Origin: Saccharothrix sp.
GTDB lineage: Bacteria; Actinomycetota; Actinomycetes; Mycobacteriales; Pseudonocardiaceae
Direction: 5' to 3'
NCBI RefSeq assembly: GCF_031180885.1
Contig: NZ_JAPSLK010000017.1
Span: 1 to 64,000, forward strand
DNA length: 64,000 bases
A program made the translations under genes and the position numbers. Below are positions 17,027 through 26,206 of this stretch, one piece after another (position 1 is the stretch's first letter; each line of letters begins with the position of its first letter). The notes below the pieces were generated by a model, which was not told where the DNA came from, did no database searches, and worked only from the letters and a program-made list of their open reading frames with translations.

Positions 17027-17209
17027 GGCAACGCACGCTACTCATCGGCCACCACCAGTACCGATGCGAGCCTTGACCTGTTTGAATGCGCGCGGGGTAC
17101 TGGGGACTATTGAGAGTCGCGGTACCCGGGTGCTCAGGCCCCGCCGTAGGCGGGGCGCCCGTGGTCGGCACGGGCACCACGAAGTGGGCAGGCGAGGAGG
17201 AAGCCGGCG

Positions 17210-18529
17210 ATGACGGAACACGAGACGACACCGGAAGCCACTGGTGACAGTGGCACGGGGGCGGTGGTCGAGGAGACCCGGACGGTAGTACCTCCGCCGG
17301 TCCCCGTGGCGTCGGACCACCCTGACCGCTGGGGGCGCGTGGACGAGGACGGCACCGTCTACGTCAAGACGGCGGACGGTGAGCGGGTCGTCGGTTCGTG
17401 GCAGGCGGGGGAGCCCGCCGAGGGCCTGGCGCACTTCGCGCGCCGGTTCGACGACATCCGCACCGAGGTCGAGCTGCTGGTGACCCGGCTGACGTCCGGG
17501 GCGGGCGACCCGAAGCATGCGCTGACCAGCGCGAAGCACGTCCAGGAGAGCTTGAAGGACGCCGCGGTCGTCGGTGACCTGGCGGCCCTGGCCGCCCGGG
17601 TCGAGTACGTCCTGGTGCTCGCCGAGCAGGGCCTGGAGGCCGCCAAGGCCGCCAAGGACGAGGCGCGCGCGGCGGCGGGCGCCCGGAAGCTGGCGCTGGT
17701 CGAGGAGGCCGAAACGCTGGCCAACGAGTCGACGCAGTGGAAGGCCGCCGGCGACCGCCTGCGGGCGATCCTGGACGAGTGGAAGACCATCCGCGGGGTC
17801 GACCGCAAGACCGACGAGCAGCTGTGGCGGCGGTTCTCCAAGGCGCGCGACGCGTTCAACCGGCGCCGGGGTTCGCACTTCGCCGACCTCGACCGGCAGC
17901 GCGGTGTGGCGAAGAACCGCAAGCAGGAGCTGGTCGAGGAGGCGGAGAAGCTCGTCGAGTCCGACGACTGGGGCCCGACCGCCGGCCGCTACAAGGAACT
18001 GATGGTCGAGTGGAAGGCCGCGGGTCGCGCCCCGAAGGAGGCCGACGACGCCCTGTGGCAGCGCTTCCGCGCGGCGCAGGACGCGTTCTTCGCCCGCCGG
18101 TCGGAGGCCTTCAGCGAGCGTGACGCGGAGTTCGCCGCCAACGCGAAGCTGAAGGAGGAACTGCTGGCCGAGGCCGAGCACATCGACCCCAGCCACGACC
18201 TGGAGGCGGCCCGCCAGCAGCTGTACCGCATCCAGGAGCGCTGGGACGCGATCGGCAAGGTCCCGCGCGAGCGGGTCCGCGAGCTGGAGGGCAAGCTGCG
18301 CGCCATCGAGGAGAAGGTGCGCGGCGCGGTCGACGCCCAGTGGCGGCGCTCCGACCCCGAGGCCGAGGCCCGGGTGGCGCAGTTCCGCGAGCGGGTCGAG
18401 CAGTTCGAGGCCCAGGCGGCGAAGGCCCGGTCGGCCGGCGACAAGCGGCGGGCCGAGCAGGCCGAGGCGCAGGCCAAGCAGTGGCGCGAGTGGCTGGCGG
18501 CGGCCGAGCAGGCCGTGGCCACCCGGTAA
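17210..18529 (+). CDS. DUF349 coiled-coil protein
   Basis: A 439-aa, highly charged protein. After an acidic, Pro-rich N-terminus (1-45) and a short beta segment (RVDEDGTVYVKTADGERVV), the rest is helical with several DUF349 repeats: WKAAGDRLRAILDEWKTIRG, DEQLWRRFSKARDAFNRRR, RYKELMVEWKAAGRAP, ALWQRFRAAQDAFFARR. The C-terminal ~80 residues are heptad-rich and rich in Ala, Glu and Gln. Rv2731 holds the same place between Rv2728c and miaB. Function unknown; E. coli YfcC/YccJ-like links are not safe. ATG 17210 follows GAGGAGG. A strong hairpin ends the gene. Confidence 0.85.
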   Translation: MTEHETTPEATGDSGTGAVVEETRTVVPPPVPVASDHPDRWGRVDEDGTVYVKTADGERVVGSWQAGEPAEGLAHFARRFDDIRTEVELLVTRLTSGAGDPKHALTSAKHVQESLKDAAVVGDLAALAARVEYVLVLAEQGLEAAKAAKDEARAAAGARKLALVEEAETLANESTQWKAAGDRLRAILDEWKTIRGVDRKTDEQLWRRFSKARDAFNRRRGSHFADLDRQRGVAKNRKQELVEEAEKLVESDDWGPTAGRYKELMVEWKAAGRAPKEADDALWQRFRAAQDAFFARRSEAFSERDAEFAANAKLKEELLAEAEHIDPSHDLEAARQQLYRIQERWDAIGKVPRERVRELEGKLRAIEEKVRGAVDAQWRRSDPEAEARVAQFRERVEQFEAQAAKARSAGDKRRAEQAEAQAKQWREWLAAAEQAVATR

Positions 18530-18560
18530 GTCGAAGCAGCACCGGTAAGCAAGAAGCACG

Positions 18561-18597
18561 AAAGAGCCCCTTCCCGCCCGCGGGAAGGGGCTCTTTT
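18561..18597. terminator. Bidirectional terminator between DUF349 and membrane-protein genes
   Basis: AAAGAGCCCCTTCCCG (18561-18576) pairs with CGGGAAGGGGCTCTTT (18581-18596). A T run on one side and an A run on the other make it work for both converging genes. Confidence 0.92.
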
Positions 18598-18603
18598 ACG
18601 AGG

Positions 18604-19077
18604 TCATTGCAGTGCGGGGCGCGAAGCGGCGATCTTCAGCCACTTCACCAGCAGCACGACGATGGCGATCACCGCGACCACCAGGCCCGCGCCCGGTCCC
18701 GGACCCGGCTGGTGACCCGTGGTCGTCTGGGTCATCCAGATCGACAGGACCCCGCTCACCGACGCCGCGAAGGACGCCAGGGCGCTCAGCCACGCCAATG
18801 CCCACCGCCGCACGGCCAGCGTGACCGCCGGGAACAGCACCCCCGCCACCAGCACCGCGTACGAGAACACCTTGGGCATCGCCGGCGCCTCGCCGAACAA
18901 CACCCGCAACCCGGTGTCCTCGTCCACCCACGGCAGGACCAGCGACACCAGGATCGCCAGCACCGCCACCGCGATCAGCATCGCGCCCGCCCCGGGGTCG
19001 AAGCGCTTGGCCGCCGAACGGCCCACGCGGTCGATCTCGTCCCGCAGGCCCGCCAGGTCTTCCGGGTCGTCGGTCAT
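18604..19077 (-). CDS. Membrane protein, Rv2732c-like
   Basis: A 157-aa protein with an N-terminal cytoplasmic helix ([17 protein letters not shown]) and four predicted membrane helices: about [56 protein letters not shown] and [17 protein letters not shown]. The ATG (19077) overlaps the miaB stop by four bases (ATGA), so it is translationally coupled to miaB. The same pair exists in M. tuberculosis (Rv2733c-Rv2732c). No enzymatic motif is seen; function unknown. A role tied to miaB is suggested only by the coupling. Confidence 0.8.
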   Translation of the reverse strand: MTDDPEDLAGLRDEIDRVGRSAAKRFDPGAGAMLIAVAVLAILVSLVLPWVDEDTGLRVLFGEAPAMPKVFSYAVLVAGVLFPAVTLAVRRWALAWLSALASFAASVSGVLSIWMTQTTTGHQPGPGPGAGLVVAVIAIVVLLVKWLKIAASRPALQ

Positions 19078-20549
19078 CCGACCGCGCACCCGTTCGTGGC
19101 GGCCGGCAGCGGGTCGGGCGCGCCGAACTTCGGGAGGCCGAGGGTGACACCCGCCGTCTTCGGGCGGATGCCGGCCTCGGAGCGGTCGCCCGCCTTGGTG
19201 CGGCGGTGGCCGACCAGCGGGCCGTCGGCGATGAGGTTGTGCGGGGCGGCGTAGGTGATGACGGTCTCCACCACGTCGCCGGGGCGGATGTGCGCGTCGC
19301 CGGGGGTGAAGTGCACCAGGCGGCCGTCGCGGGCGCGGCCGGACAGGCGGTGGGTCTCGGCGTCCTTGCGGCCCTCGCCGTTGGCGACCAGGACCTCCAC
19401 CGCGCGGCCGACCTGGAGCTTGTTCTGCTCCCAGGACATCTCGTTCTGCAACGCCACCAGGCGGTCGTAGCGCTCCTGCACGACCTCCTTGGGCAGCTGG
19501 TCGGGCAGCGTCGCTGCGGGCGTGCCGGGGCGCTTGGAGTACTGGAAGGTGAAGGCGCTGGAGAACTTCGAGGCGCGGACGACGTCCAAAGTGGCCTGGA
19601 AGTCCTCCTCGGTCTCACCGGGGAAGCCGACGATGATGTCGGTGGTGATGGCCGCGTCCGGCATGGCTTCGCGGACCTTGTCCAGGATGGACAGGTACTT
19701 CGCCGACCGGTACGAGCGGCGCATCTCCTTCAGCACGCGGTCCGAGCCGGACTGCAACGGCATGTGCAGCTGGTGGCACACGTTCGGCGTCTCGGCCATG
19801 GCGGCGATGACGTCGTCGGTGAAGTCCTTCGGGTGCGGCGAGGTGAAGCGGACGCGCTCCAGGCCCTCGATGCCGCCGCACGCGCGCAGCAGCTTGCCGA
19901 AGGCGAACCGGTCGCCGAACTCGACGCCGTAGGAGTTGACGTTCTGCCCGAGCAGGGTCACCTCCAGCACGCCCTCGTCGACCAGCGCCTGCACCTCGGC
20001 CAGCACCTCGCCCGGCCGGCGGTCCTTCTCCTTGCCGCGCAGCGACGGGACGATGCAGAACGTGCACGTGTTGTTGCAGCCGACCGACACCGACACCCAG
20101 CCCGAGTAGGCCGAGTCGCGGCGGGCGGGCAGCGTGGACGGGAAGGTCTCCAGCGCGTCGAGGATCTCGACCTGGGCCTCGCGGTTGTGCCGGGCGCGTT
20201 CGAGCAGCACCGGCAGCGACCCGATGTTGTGCGTGCCGAAGACCACGTCGACCCACGGGGCGCGCTTGACGATCTCGCCCTGGTCCTTCTGCGCGAGGCA
20301 GCCGCCCACGGCGATCTGCATGCCCGGGTTGGCCGCCTTGGCGGGCGCGAGGTGGCCCAGGGTGCCGTAGAGCTTGTTGTCCGCGTTCTCGCGCACCGCG
20401 CAGGTGTTGAACACCACCACGTCGGGCGTCGCGTCACCCTCCGCGGGCGCGTAGCCGGCGTCCTCGAGCATCCCGGCCAGGCGCTCGGAGTCGTGCACGT
20501 TCATCTGGCAGCCGAACGTGCGGATCTGGTAACTGCGGGTCACTCCCAC
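19074..20549 (-). CDS. miaB: tRNA-2-methylthio-N6-dimethylallyladenosine synthase
   Basis: A 491-aa radical-SAM enzyme that adds a methylthio group to i6A37 of tRNA after MiaA. The N-terminal UPF0004 domain holds three cluster Cys ([25 protein letters not shown]). The radical-SAM core has [10 protein letters not shown], and a C-terminal TRAM domain covers about [10 protein letters not shown] to [16 protein letters not shown] 20549 lies five bases after GGAAGGA; GTG 20543 is a second choice. The frame is open to 20708 without homology. It is coupled to the downstream membrane-protein gene by a 4-bp overlap. Confidence 0.95.
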   Translation of the reverse strand: MGVTRSYQIRTFGCQMNVHDSERLAGMLEDAGYAPAEGDATPDVVVFNTCAVRENADNKLYGTLGHLAPAKAANPGMQIAVGGCLAQKDQGEIVKRAPWVDVVFGTHNIGSLPVLLERARHNREAQVEILDALETFPSTLPARRDSAYSGWVSVSVGCNNTCTFCIVPSLRGKEKDRRPGEVLAEVQALVDEGVLEVTLLGQNVNSYGVEFGDRFAFGKLLRACGGIEGLERVRFTSPHPKDFTDDVIAAMAETPNVCHQLHMPLQSGSDRVLKEMRRSYRSAKYLSILDKVREAMPDAAITTDIIVGFPGETEEDFQATLDVVRASKFSSAFTFQYSKRPGTPAATLPDQLPKEVVQERYDRLVALQNEMSWEQNKLQVGRAVEVLVANGEGRKDAETHRLSGRARDGRLVHFTPGDAHIRPGDVVETVITYAAPHNLIADGPLVGHRRTKAGDRSEAGIRPKTAGVTLGLPKFGAPDPLPAATNGCAVG

Positions 20550-20601
20550 CCCATCCTTCCGTCGGGTCCAGGGTAGAGCGTGGACGTGGGACGATGCGCG
20601 G

Positions 20602-21561
20602 GTGTCGGGAGTGCTGCTGCGGGTGCAGGCGGCCGGGGCCGTGCTGGCCCTGGCCACGCTGTCGCTGACCGCGTGCGGCGACGAGTTCGACCACGTCAAG
20701 CTCACCATGGCGGCGGGCAGCGACTCGGGCGTCTACCACCGGCTCAGCGGCGCGCTGGCCGACTCGTGGACCCGCGACCCCGGCATCCCGCACCCCCAGG
20801 TCGTCGTCACCGCCGGTTCGGTGGACAACCTCGAACGGCTCGGCGCCAACACCGCCCAGGTGGGGTTCTCGGCGGCCGACGCGGCGGAACTGGCCTACAA
20901 CCAGGCGAAGGGCCACCGGATCTCCGCGCTGGCCCGGATGCACGACGACTACCTCCAGGTCGTGGTGCGCGACGACATCCCGGCCACCAGGCTCACCGAC
21001 CTCAAGGGCCTGCGCGTCTCGCTGGGCGCGAAGGACTCCGGCGTGCTGCTCATCGCCGAACGGCTGCTCCAGTCCGCCGGCATGTCGCCGACCACCGACC
21101 TGAAGCCCCAGTACCTCGACCTCAACGCCACCACAGACGCCATGCGCGACGGCTCGCTGGACGCGTTCTTCTGGTCCGGCGGCGTCCCCACCACGGGCGT
21201 GCGCACGCTCGCCACCACGGTCAAGATCCGGATGCTGGACCTGAGCGACGTCCTGCCGCGGCTGCGCGCCCAGTACCCCGTCTACGGCTCGGCCACCCTG
21301 CCCGCGTCGGCCTACGAGCTGCCCGGCGGCCCGGTCACCAAGCCGGTCACCACCCTGGTGGTGCGCAACTTCCTGCTGGTCAACGACACGATGTCGGACG
21401 ACGTGGCGGAAGCGCTGCTCAGGGGCCTGTTCCAGGCGCAGGGCGCGATGGTCGCGGCGAGCCCGGTGGCCCGGTCGATAGAGGTCAGATCGGCGATCGA
21501 GACCACCCCGATCCCGCTGCACCCGGGCGCGATGCGCTACTACCGGGACGTGAAGGTCTAG
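20602..21561 (+). CDS. TAXI-family TRAP transporter solute-binding lipoprotein
   Basis: A 319-aa exported binding protein. The lipobox LSLTACGD (Cys ~25) predicts a lipoprotein. The mature part matches the TAXI family: [18 protein letters not shown], then [43 protein letters not shown] and [15 protein letters not shown] proteins bind C4/C5 carboxylates or amino acids such as glutamate and normally feed a TRAP DctQM membrane part, but no such genes lie in the window. It converges with a histidine kinase gene, overlapping by four bases. It may deliver ligand to that sensor rather than to a transporter. GTG 20602 is the first start giving a full signal peptide. Confidence 0.85.
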   Translation: MSGVLLRVQAAGAVLALATLSLTACGDEFDHVKLTMAAGSDSGVYHRLSGALADSWTRDPGIPHPQVVVTAGSVDNLERLGANTAQVGFSAADAAELAYNQAKGHRISALARMHDDYLQVVVRDDIPATRLTDLKGLRVSLGAKDSGVLLIAERLLQSAGMSPTTDLKPQYLDLNATTDAMRDGSLDAFFWSGGVPTTGVRTLATTVKIRMLDLSDVLPRLRAQYPVYGSATLPASAYELPGGPVTKPVTTLVVRNFLLVNDTMSDDVAEALLRGLFQAQGAMVAASPVARSIEVRSAIETTPIPLHPGAMRYYRDVKV

Positions 21562-22934
21562 ACGGCGGGGAAGGTGACGGTCACCCGCAGCCCGCCCACC
21601 TCCGGCAGGGACAGCTCCACCGACCCGTCCACCCGCTCCACGATCTGCCGCACGATCGCCAGCCCCAGGCCCGAGCCCTGGATGTTCTGGTGCGCCGGGG
21701 ACCGCCAGAACCGGTCGGTCGCCCGCTCCAGCTCCTCCGGCGACAGCCCCGGCCCCTCGTCCTGCACCGACAGCCGCACGACCCCGTCCCGCCGCCGCAC
21801 GTCCACCCGGATCAGGGTGTCGTCGGGGGTGAACTTCAGCGCGTTGTCCAGCAGGGCGTCCAGCACCGCCTCCACGCCGCGCGGCGGGGCCAGGGCGCGC
21901 CCGCCGCGCTCGCCGTCGAGCACCAGGTGCACCGAGCGGGCCGCGGCGGCGGCGTTCCACGCCGAGAGCCGACCGGCGACGGCCTGGTCGACGTCCACCG
22001 GCAGCGGGTCCACCGAGGGCGCGGCGGCGCGGGCCATGGCCAGCAGCTCGTCCAGGATTCGGTTGAGCCGGTCGGCCTCGTCCAGCGCGGCCGCCTGGTG
22101 CACCTCGGCCTCGCCGTCGACGTGCCCCTCCAGGTTGGACAGCCGCAGTTTCAACGCGGTCAAGGGGTTGCGCAGCTGGTGCGAGGCGTCGGCGACGAAC
22201 GCCCGCTGCGCGGCGAGCACGTCGGACACGTTCGCCGCCATCTGGTCGAACGACCGGGACAGCTGCCGCAGCTCGGGTGGGCCGGACGCGGACCCCACCG
22301 GTTCCACCGCCCGCCCGGACACCACCGAGGCCAGCAGCTTGCCGGTGGCGTCGTCCAGCGCGCGCACCGGCCGCAGCGTCCAGCGCACCAGCGGCAGGGC
22401 CGCGAACACGCCCAGCGCGAGCACCAGCAGGCTGGCCACCAGCAGCACCGACCACCACAGGGCGACCTCGCGGCGGGTCTTGTCGGTGGGGGAGAAGGTG
22501 ACGATCGCGCCCCGCACCTCGCCGTCGGCCAGCACCGGCTCGGCCAGCACCAGCTCGGTGTGGTCCCACGGCATGAACAGCGCGGGCGCGGTCGGCTGCC
22601 GGCCCGCCAGCGCGCTGTCCACCAGCTCCCGCACCCCGTCCGGGGACACGTCCACCGGCCCGGACGCGGCCACCACCGCGCCCGACCGGTCCAGCAGCGC
22701 CACCTTGATCCCGTACAGCTCTTGGTAACGAACGAGTTCCCGTTCCATCACGGTCGGCTGGTCGTCGATCAGGGGACGCTGCGCGACCGAGGCGAAGCGG
22801 GCCGTGTCGGTCAGCCGGTCCAGGAACATCTCCTGCTGCTCGGTCGCCGCGACCCCGCGCCCGAGCGGCACGCCCATGCCGACCAGCACCAGCACCACCA
22901 GGGTGAGGACGATCCCGAGCAGCCGCGACCGCAT
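21558..22934 (-). CDS. Sensor histidine kinase
   Basis: A 458-aa membrane kinase. Helix 1 (LLGIVLTLVVLVLVGMGVP, residues 5-23), an exterior sensing region of ~135 residues, helix 2 (SVLLVASLLVLALGVFAALP, ~162-181), a HAMP domain, then the dimerisation box FVADASHQLRNPLTALKLRL with His252. The ATP domain has DNALKF (N box), DEGPGLS (G1) and GSGLGLAIVRQI (G2). It is one base downstream of the response-regulator gene, so they are one operon. The extracytoplasmic domain shows no named fold. The convergent TAXI lipoprotein is a candidate ligand carrier. Confidence 0.92.
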   Translation of the reverse strand: MRSRLLGIVLTLVVLVLVGMGVPLGRGVAATEQQEMFLDRLTDTARFASVAQRPLIDDQPTVMERELVRYQELYGIKVALLDRSGAVVAASGPVDVSPDGVRELVDSALAGRQPTAPALFMPWDHTELVLAEPVLADGEVRGAIVTFSPTDKTRREVALWWSVLLVASLLVLALGVFAALPLVRWTLRPVRALDDATGKLLASVVSGRAVEPVGSASGPPELRQLSRSFDQMAANVSDVLAAQRAFVADASHQLRNPLTALKLRLSNLEGHVDGEAEVHQAAALDEADRLNRILDELLAMARAAAPSVDPLPVDVDQAVAGRLSAWNAAAAARSVHLVLDGERGGRALAPPRGVEAVLDALLDNALKFTPDDTLIRVDVRRRDGVVRLSVQDEGPGLSPEELERATDRFWRSPAHQNIQGSGLGLAIVRQIVERVDGSVELSLPEVGGLRVTVTFPAV

Positions 22935-22935
22935 G

Positions 22936-23610
22936 TCAGCCGGTCTCCGACAGCCGGTAGCCGACGCCGCGCACGGTCTCCAGCAGCGACGGCCGGCCGA
23001 GCTTGGTGCGCAGGGTCGCCACGTGGACGTCCAGCGTCCGGTTCGCCCCCGCCCACGTCCGGCCCCACACCTCGGCCAGGATGCGCTCCCGGGTGCACAC
23101 CGCGCCGCCCGCGGCCATGACCAGCGCGAGCACCTGGAACTCCTTGCGGGACAGCGCCACCGGTTCACCCGCCACGGTGACCTCGTGCCGGGCGAGGTCG
23201 ACCCGCACGTCGGCCACCTCGAACACCTCGGTGCCGGTCCCGCCGACCCCGACCGGGTCGCCGCGCCGCCGTCGCACCGCGTGCACGCGGGCCACGAGTT
23301 CACCCACGTCGTAGGGTTTGACCAGGTAATCGTCCGCGCCGGCGTGCAACCCCAGGATTCGGTCGTCGATTTCCCCGCGGGCCGACACGACGATGATGGC
23401 GACGTCACTCGCCGCCCGGATATTGCGGCAGAGAGTGACGCCGTCGATATCCGGCAGACCGAGGTCCAGCAACACGACGTCGATACCGGCCAACCGGTCT
23501 AGCGTCCCCCGACCGGTAGCCTGTCGGTCTACTGTGAAACCCCGCCGTGTCAGCGCCGGGACCAGCGCTTCTGCCACGCGGTCGTCGTCTTCGACCAACA
23601 GCACGCGCAC
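22936..23610 (-). CDS. OmpR-family response regulator
   Basis: A 224-aa regulator. The receiver domain has the acidic pair EDDD (7-10), phospho-acceptor Asp49 in VVLLDLGLP, a switch Ser in VVSARG and Lys in YLVKPYD. The C-terminal winged helix is of the OmpR/PhoB type: VALSRKEFQVLALVMAAGG, RTLDVHVATLRTKLG, VRGVGYRL. GTG 23610. It is first in the operon with its kinase and divergent from gluABCD across a 136-bp gap. It could therefore control the glutamate transporter, the TAXI gene or itself. Its target sites are not known. Confidence 0.93.
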   Translation of the reverse strand: MRVLLVEDDDRVAEALVPALTRRGFTVDRQATGRGTLDRLAGIDVVLLDLGLPDIDGVTLCRNIRAASDVAIIVVSARGEIDDRILGLHAGADDYLVKPYDVGELVARVHAVRRRRGDPVGVGGTGTEVFEVADVRVDLARHEVTVAGEPVALSRKEFQVLALVMAAGGAVCTRERILAEVWGRTWAGANRTLDVHVATLRTKLGRPSLLETVRGVGYRLSETG

Positions 23611-23650
23611 CGGCGTCCTCCCGAGTTATTGTCGCCTGCCTGTGACAGAG

Positions 23651-23702
23651 TTGAGACCCTAAGTCTTGCTCAACCGCCTGGACTGGTGTGGTGATTCACA
23701 CC
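23651..23702. promoter_or_regulatory. Dyad sites in the gap between the response regulator and gluA
   Basis: Two inverted repeats lie here: GTTGAGAC with GTCTTGCTCAAC (23651-23674), and GGTGTG-N6-CACACC (23685-23702). Either could bind the divergent OmpR-type regulator or a nitrogen regulator. No AmtR- or GlnR-type consensus was recognised. Confidence 0.4.
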
Positions 23703-23746
23703 TAGGTTTCCCGCCATCGCTCTCCGAGCCCCGACTGGAGGATCTG

Positions 23747-24502
23747 ATGACCGCCCCCACACCTGCTCCGCCGATGATCCGGATGGCGGGCGTGGACAAG
23801 TTCTTCGGGCCTCTCCACGTGCTCAAGCAGGTCAACCTCGAGGTGCCCAAGGGCCAGGTCGTCGTCGTGCTGGGGCCGTCCGGCTCGGGCAAGTCGACCC
23901 TGTGCCGCACGATCAACCGCCTCGAACCGATCAACTCCGGCACCATCGAGGTCGACGGCCAGCCGCTGCCCGCGGAGGGCAAGGAGCTGGCGCGCCTGCG
24001 CGCGGATGTCGGCATGGTCTTCCAGTCGTTCAACCTGTTCGCGCACAAGAGCATCGTCGACAACGTGATGCTCGCGCCGGTCAAGGTGCGCAAGACCCCG
24101 TCGGCGCAGGCCCGCAAGACGGCCATGGAGCTGCTGGAGCGGGTCGGCATCGCGAACCAGGCGGAGAAGTTCCCCGCCCAGCTGTCGGGTGGGCAGCAGC
24201 AGCGGGCGGCGATCGCCCGTGCCCTGGCGATGAAGCCCAAGGTGATGCTGTTCGACGAGCCGACCTCCGCGCTGGACCCGGAGATGGTCCAGGAGGTGCT
24301 CGACGTCATGACGACCCTGGCCCGCGAGGGCATGACCATGCTCGTGGTCACCCACGAGATGGGCTTCGCCCGCAAGGCCGCGGACCGGGTGATCTTCATG
24401 GCCGACGGCGAGGTCGTCGAGGACTCGACGCCCGAGGACTTCTTCTCGGCGCCGAAGTCCAACCGCGCGAAGGACTTCCTTGGCAAGATCCTGACCCACT
24501 GA
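23747..24502 (+). CDS. gluA: Glutamate ABC transporter ATP-binding protein
   Basis: A 251-aa ATPase of a polar amino-acid (PAAT) importer. Walker A is [12 protein letters not shown], the Q loop [11 protein letters not shown], the signature [15 protein letters not shown], Walker [15 protein letters not shown] and the switch His in VVTHEMGFA. Length is normal. ATG 23747 is chosen: GGAGG lies 6 bases upstream and the protein then begins 10 residues before the conserved [12 protein letters not shown]; the frame is open upstream to 23666 without homology. It is the first gene of gluABCD, as in Corynebacterium glutamicum. Confidence 0.93.
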   Translation: MTAPTPAPPMIRMAGVDKFFGPLHVLKQVNLEVPKGQVVVVLGPSGSGKSTLCRTINRLEPINSGTIEVDGQPLPAEGKELARLRADVGMVFQSFNLFAHKSIVDNVMLAPVKVRKTPSAQARKTAMELLERVGIANQAEKFPAQLSGGQQQRAAIARALAMKPKVMLFDEPTSALDPEMVQEVLDVMTTLAREGMTMLVVTHEMGFARKAADRVIFMADGEVVEDSTPEDFFSAPKSNRAKDFLGKILTH

Positions 24503-24515
24503 AGTCCCGCTGACC

Positions 24516-24540
24516 GCGGCGCTGAAAAGCCTGGCGCCGC
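24516..24540 (+). other. Intercistronic hairpin between gluA and gluB
   Basis: GCGGCGC (24516-24522) pairs with GCGCCGC (24534-24540) across an 11-base loop. It probably protects or partly ends the transcript, adjusting the ratio of ATPase to binding protein. Confidence 0.5.
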
Positions 24541-24570
24541 CAGACCCCGACGAAGAGCAGGAGAAAGACG

Positions 24571-25458
24571 ATGAGGGTTCGCACCCTTGCGGTGGCGCTG
24601 CTGGCCGGCGGCCTCGCCCTGACCGCGTGCGGCAAGGAGGGGACCCCGGGCGGGTCGACCCCGGCCCCGACGCAGCAGGTCGCCACCGACGTGAAGGTGG
24701 ACGGCTCGGAGACGTTCAAGAAGATCCAGGCCCGCGGCAAGGTCGTCATCGGCGTCAAGGAGGACCAGCCGGGTCTGGGCTACAAGGACCCGACCAGCGG
24801 CAAGTACAGCGGCTTCGACGTCGAGATCGCGAAGCTCGTCGCGGCCAAGCTGGGCTACGGCGACGACAAGATCGAGTACAAGGCGATCGCCTCCGCCGGT
24901 CGCGAGCAGGCGCTGATCAACGGTGACGTCGACTACTACGTCGGCACGTACACCATCAACGACAAGCGCAAGCAGCAGGTCTCGTTCGCCGGCCCGTACT
25001 TCACCGCCGGCCAGGACCTGCTGGTGAAGAAGACCGACAACTCGATCACCGGCCCGGAGACCCTCAAGGGCAAGAAGGTCTGCTCGGTCACCGGCTCGAC
25101 GCCGATCCAGAAGGTCAAGAACGAGGGCCTGACCGAGGCGTCGAACATCGTCGAGCTGCAGAACTACTCGCAGTGCGTGCAGCAGCTGGAGCAGGGCGCG
25201 GTCGACGCCGTCACGACCGACGACGCGATCCTCAAGGGCTACGCGGCGCAGCAGCCCGACGTGTTCAAGGTCGTCGGCAAGCCGTTCTCCAAGGAGCCCT
25301 ACGGCATCGGCCTGGCCAAGGACGACAAGGCCCTGCGGGACAAGGTGAACGACATCCTCGAAGAGGCCATCACCGGCGGCCAGTGGGAGAGCATCTACAA
25401 CGCGACCCTCGGCAAGTCGGGCTCGCCGGCCACCAAGCCGGTGCTCGAGCGGTACTGA
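24571..25458 (+). CDS. gluB: Glutamate-binding lipoprotein of the ABC importer
   Basis: A 295-aa extracellular binding protein. The signal peptide (VRTLAVALLAGGLALTACGK) ends in a lipobox with Cys21. The mature part is an SBP_bac_3 domain: KIQARGKVVIGVKEDQPGLG, YSGFDVEIAKLVAAKLG, VGTYTINDKRKQQVSFAGPY, GKKVCSVTGSTPIQ. Two further Cys, one in KKVCSVTG and one in NYSQCVQQ, probably form a disulfide as in GluB. GAGCAGGAG precedes ATG 24571. It captures glutamate for GluC/GluD; in binding-protein operons it is usually the most expressed gene, which the flanking hairpins fit. Confidence 0.93.
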   Translation: MRVRTLAVALLAGGLALTACGKEGTPGGSTPAPTQQVATDVKVDGSETFKKIQARGKVVIGVKEDQPGLGYKDPTSGKYSGFDVEIAKLVAAKLGYGDDKIEYKAIASAGREQALINGDVDYYVGTYTINDKRKQQVSFAGPYFTAGQDLLVKKTDNSITGPETLKGKKVCSVTGSTPIQKVKNEGLTEASNIVELQNYSQCVQQLEQGAVDAVTTDDAILKGYAAQQPDVFKVVGKPFSKEPYGIGLAKDDKALRDKVNDILEEAITGGQWESIYNATLGKSGSPATKPVLERY

Positions 25459-25472
25459 TCCCTTCGGTGGTC

Positions 25473-25495
25473 GCCCCGCCCGTCCGCGGCGGGGC
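25473..25495 (+). other. Intercistronic hairpin between gluB and gluC
   Basis: GCCCCGCC (25473-25480) pairs with GGCGGGGC (25488-25495). It lies in a 73-bp gap and probably acts as a partial terminator that keeps permease levels below binding-protein levels. Confidence 0.6.
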
Positions 25496-25531
25496 GGCCA
25501 CGCCCCCGACCCCCACTAGCCGAGGAAGACG

Positions 25532-26206
25532 ATGGACGTCCTGCTCGACAACCTCGACCTGTACGGGCCGGGGTTCCTCAACACCATTGAGCTGTTCCTG
25601 ATCGCCGCGGCGGGATCACTGGTGTTGGGCACGATCCTGGCGATGCTGCGCGTCTCGCCGGTCCCCATCTTCCGCGCGGCGGGCACCCTGTACGTCACGA
25701 TCCTGCGCAACACCCCGCTGACGCTGGTGTTCTTCTTCTTCGCCTTCGCGTTCCCGCTGCTCAAGATCGTGGACGCGGCGGACTTCGGCGGCTCGGCCGC
25801 CGCCTACTACTTCACCTTCGCGCTCGTCTCGCTCACGCTGTACACCTCCGCGTTCGTGTGCGAGGTCGTGCGCTCGGGCATCAACACCGTGCCGGTGGGC
25901 CAGGCCGAGGCGTCCCGCGCGCTGGGCCTGACGTTCGGCCAGATGCTCGGCTCGATCGTGCTGCCGCAGGCGACCCGCGCGGTCGTGCCGCCGATGATGA
26001 GCACGATGATCGCGTTGCTGAAGAACACCACGATCGCGGCCGGCTTCTCGGTGTTCCAGTCCGGCTCGATCAGCCTGAACCTGTCCGAGCGCGGCGAGAA
26101 CCAGCTGATCGGCCTGCTCTGGGTGGCGCTGTTCTTCATCATCCTCGTGATCCCCATGACCCTGTTGCAACGCAGCCTCGAGAAGCGGTGGAGCATCGCC
26201 CGATGA
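25532..26206 (+). CDS. gluC: Glutamate ABC transporter permease
   Basis: A 224-aa inner-membrane permease of the HisMQ/PAAT type with about five helices. Conserved segments include TLYVTILRNTPLTLVFFFF, the EAA-loop EVVRSGINTVPVGQAEASRALGLTFGQ contacting the ATPase, and IVLPQATRAVVPPMMS. ATG 25532 follows GAGGAAGACG. The stop overlaps the gluD start by four bases (ATGA), so GluC and GluD are translated in step as the two halves of the channel. Confidence 0.92.
   Translation: MDVLLDNLDLYGPGFLNTIELFLIAAAGSLVLGTILAMLRVSPVPIFRAAGTLYVTILRNTPLTLVFFFFAFAFPLLKIVDAADFGGSAAAYYFTFALVSLTLYTSAFVCEVVRSGINTVPVGQAEASRALGLTFGQMLGSIVLPQATRAVVPPMMSTMIALLKNTTIAAGFSVFQSGSISLNLSERGENQLIGLLWVALFFIILVIPMTLLQRSLEKRWSIAR

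Noticed and set aside
19615-20256. Frames within miaB, and similar frames within every large gene
   Set aside because: Typical high-GC shadow frames (Arg/Ala/Gly/Pro-rich) lacking motifs and ribosome sites.
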